Below, one piece after another: positions 6,827 through 8,621 of a stretch of DNA of 8,621 bases. Numbering within the stretch: position 1 is the stretch's first letter; every line of letters begins with the position of its first letter. A program made the position numbers and the translations under genes. Source of the stretch: an uncultured Flavobacteriia bacterium. Lineage in GTDB: Bacteria; Bacteroidota; Bacteroidia; Flavobacteriales_D; Crocinitomicaceae. Under the pieces are notes generated by a model. That model did not search any database, had not been told where the DNA came from, and was given only the letters and a program-made list of their open reading frames with translations. Where the stretch lies: the NCBI GenBank assembly GCA_903887095.1, contig CAISOQ010000195.1, positions 1 to 8,621 on the forward strand, written 5' to 3'.

Positions 6827-8218
6827 TTGAAAAATATTGCAATCATAGGAGGTGGATTTAGCGGCACAATGACTGCTGTTCAACTCATAAAAAAAGCTTC
6901 ATCAAAATTATCTATTTGCATCATTGAACCTGCTGGTCAATTGTTTAAAGGTGCTGCTTACAATTCCTATTCGGATAAACATTTATTAAATGTGGCTGCT
7001 GCCAAAATGAGTGGATTTGCGGATCAACCAGAACACTTCTTGAATTGGGTGATGGCACAAGATACATATAAAACAAAAGATAGGGAATTGACCTCCAACT
7101 CGTTTTTACCTAGAAATATTTATGGCAACTATCTATTCTCTATTTGGGAAGAGGCACTTCAGCTGGCTACTGCAAAAGGAATTGAGATCAACTGGTTACA
7201 AAACCGCGTTACAAAGCTTAACTATTCATCCACGAACATCACTCTTCAATTAGACAATAACACGAATGTAACATGTGAAAAATGCGTGTTGGCAACAGGC
7301 AACATGCTCCCAAGAAATCCATTGATTCACGATTCATCTGTTTTAGATAACAAGAATTATTTTCAAAATCCCTGGCAACTGAGCGCGGTGATCAATAAAC
7401 CAAAAAACTTACCCGTTTTAATCATTGGAAATGGTTTAACAATGGTAGATACGGTAATTGGACTTACGGAATATGGTTTCAAAGGGACAATCTATGCCGT
7501 CTCACCAAATGGATTCAATATTCTACCCCATCGTCACAATGGAATCCAATACAAAGGATTGGATGAAGAATTAATAGATGGGCTTACATTGCATCAAATT
7601 GTCACAATCATCAACCGCCATATTAAGTCAGTGCGCGAATTTGGCATTTCTGCCGAACCAATTGTAGATGCATTGCGCCCGAAAGTTCAAAAGATTTGGA
7701 AAAACTTGAGCACACAAGAAAAGCAACAATTCATGTCGCGTTTAAGACATCTTTGGGGTGTGGCTCGTCACAGAATTCCGCTTCACATTCATGATAAGAT
7801 TCAAACGATGCGTGTAGAAGGAAAATTACTTGTGAAATCAGGCAAAATTATAACTATTCAAGAAAATTCAGGTGTTTTTCAAGTAGGCTATTGGGACAAG
7901 AAAATGAATGAAAAAATCGAACTTCAAGTATCGAGCATCATAAATTGCACGGGGCCAGAAACCGATTTAAGCAGAGTGCCTGAGCATTTTCTGCATGCTT
8001 GCTTGAATGAAGGAATTATCTCTCAAGACCCTTTAAAACTTGGCATTGCAGCTGAAACCACAACATATAAAGTGAAAGATCAAAAGGGAAATACAAAACA
8101 TAACCTTTTTACACTGGGATCAAATTTAAAAGGCGAACTGTGGGAAAGCACTGCAGTAAATGAACTTCGCCTGCAGGCTGAAAAATTAGCAGAACAACTG
8201 CTCTTAGAAAACCAATAG
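6827..8218 (+). CDS. FAD/NAD(P)-binding protein, COG4529/YdhS-like (NAD_binding_9 type)
   Basis: A probable flavin-dependent oxidoreductase of unknown substrate; the family (E. coli YdhS and relatives) is related in fold to flavin monooxygenases. The 463-residue protein has IAIIGGGFSG (4-13, FAD Rossmann motif), AYNSYSDKHLLNVAAAKMSG (44-63), SFLPRNIYGNYL (92-103), LATGN (155-159), a second dinucleotide motif LIIGNGLTMVD (198-208), RHLWGVARHRIP (307-318), INCTGP (372-377) and a C-terminal GSNLKGELWES (431-441). The start is TTG at 6827. An in-frame TAA at 6815-6817 leaves no ATG or GTG upstream, and the next ATG (6869, residue 15) would destroy the FAD motif. No Shine-Dalgarno precedes the TTG. 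The gene diverges from the envelope operon and ends 1 base from the convergent SCO gene. The enzymatic reaction cannot be inferred from what is visible. Confidence 0.9.
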   Translation: MKNIAIIGGGFSGTMTAVQLIKKASSKLSICIIEPAGQLFKGAAYNSYSDKHLLNVAAAKMSGFADQPEHFLNWVMAQDTYKTKDRELTSNSFLPRNIYGNYLFSIWEEALQLATAKGIEINWLQNRVTKLNYSSTNITLQLDNNTNVTCEKCVLATGNMLPRNPLIHDSSVLDNKNYFQNPWQLSAVINKPKNLPVLIIGNGLTMVDTVIGLTEYGFKGTIYAVSPNGFNILPHRHNGIQYKGLDEELIDGLTLHQIVTIINRHIKSVREFGISAEPIVDALRPKVQKIWKNLSTQEKQQFMSRLRHLWGVARHRIPLHIHDKIQTMRVEGKLLVKSGKIITIQENSGVFQVGYWDKKMNEKIELQVSSIINCTGPETDLSRVPEHFLHACLNEGIISQDPLKLGIAAETTTYKVKDQKGNTKHNLFTLGSNLKGELWESTAVNELRLQAEKLAEQLLLENQ

Positions 8219-8224
8219 TCTATT
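8214..8224. repeat. Palindrome joining two convergent stop codons
   Basis: AATAG-T-CTATT: the TAG of the flavoprotein gene (8216-8218) and the TAG of the opposite-strand SCO gene (8220-8222) are 1 base apart inside a perfect 5-base-arm palindrome. There is no room for a conventional terminator hairpin outside the coding sequence. Part of the symmetry is automatic, because both genes use the same stop codon. Confidence 0.45.
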
Positions 8225-8621
8225 TTTCTTCAAGCAATAGTCCTATATCCGCTATAAGCTGGTCAACTTCCTTTGCTGAAGTTCCATCATAATAGCCACG
8301 TATTCTGCGGGATTTATCGACTAAAACAAAATTATTGGTATGAATAAAATCACTTCCAACATCTCCTTGATTGAGCGCCTCGGCAGGCTTAAGAACAAAG
8401 AATGATTTTCGTGCCAACGCATAAAGATCTTCTTTTTTACCCGTCAAGAAATGCCACGTATTATCCGATGCGTCATGTGAATCAGCATACTTCTTTAATT
8501 GCTCAGGCGTGTCATTATCAGGGTCTACAGTAAAACTTAAAATAGCAAATCTTCTATCCTTTTGAAATGCTTTGTGCACGCGTTGCATTTGAACATTCAT
8601 CTTCGGACAAATTGTTCCACA
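8220..8621 (-). CDS. SCO1/SenC family copper chaperone, partial (5' end beyond window)
   Basis: A thioredoxin-fold protein that helps assemble the CuA site of cytochrome c oxidase, normally tethered at the inner membrane facing the periplasm. The visible part is about 133 codons. The frame stays open to the right edge, and its first visible residues are CGTICPKM (codons from 8621 down), the CxxxCP copper-binding motif of the family. The third ligand is His in DFIHTNNFVLVD (His codon at 8340-8342). FTVDPDNDTPEQLKKYA and WHFLTGKKEDLYALA are further family signatures. An ATG at 8600 lies inside the domain, just after the copper motif, and is not the start. The signal or membrane anchor and the first part of the fold lie outside the window. 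All three copper ligands are present, so it should be functional. No cytochrome oxidase gene is in view. Confidence 0.93.
   Translation of the reverse strand, partial: CGTICPKMNVQMQRVHKAFQKDRRFAILSFTVDPDNDTPEQLKKYADSHDASDNTWHFLTGKKEDLYALARKSFFVLKPAEALNQGDVGSDFIHTNNFVLVDKSRRIRGYYDGTSAKEVDQLIADIGLLLEEK

Noticed and set aside
8598..8600. ATG as start of a complete 126-residue protein
   Set aside because: The frame continues to the window edge and encodes the CxxxCP copper motif just upstream, so this Met is internal to a partial SCO gene.
1..8621. Mobile elements, CRISPR arrays, tRNA/rRNA genes, defence or toxin genes
   Set aside because: Coding density is nearly complete with conserved housekeeping and envelope genes; no direct repeats, transposase motifs or structured RNA were seen in the short gaps.

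Overview
The window looks like ordinary chromosomal DNA from a member of the Bacteroidota, probably a Flavobacteriia-like or related lineage. Four things suggest this. The DNA is AT-rich. Genes lack Shine-Dalgarno sequences. Two exact TAnnTTTG promoter boxes, the Bacteroidota sigma-A type, lie just upstream of start codons. The protein families are also typical of the phylum: a PGI/PMI-type isomerase, a hotdog thioesterase with the ALRRKQL tail, an LTA-synthase-like sulfatase fold protein, and a SCO family protein. I see no tRNA, rRNA, CRISPR array, insertion sequence or phage gene, and no gene-free stretch longer than about 130 bases.

Layout. Positions 32-1725 (minus) hold a two-gene unit: a PGI/PMI-type sugar phosphate isomerase followed by lipB, with 2 bases between them. 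Diverging from it at 1853-2368 (plus) is an acyl-CoA thioesterase with its own promoter. The thioesterase tail overlaps by 18 bp the tail of a three-gene minus-strand operon at 2351-6721. Transcription order in that operon is an LTA-synthase-like phosphoglycerol (or related) transferase, a GT-C membrane glycosyltransferase resembling GT22/Alg9, and a GT9 heptosyltransferase-like enzyme. These three overlap by 20 bp and 4 bp. Diverging from the operon at 6827-8218 (plus) is a COG4529/YdhS-type FAD/NAD(P)-binding protein with a TTG start. It ends 1 bp from the stop of a convergent SCO1/SenC copper chaperone gene that runs off the right edge.

How the genes work together. The operon at 2351-6721 is the one clear functional group: three envelope enzymes that could build and decorate a surface or periplasmic glycan such as LPS core. 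The substrates are not visible in the sequence. The other genes are housekeeping: lipoate synthesis, hexose phosphate interconversion, acyl-CoA hydrolysis, and copper delivery to cytochrome oxidase. I found no strong sign of a wholly new system. The points most worth a second look are the envelope operon, two promoter boxes that decide start codons, and two very tight convergent gene ends with palindromic stop junctions.
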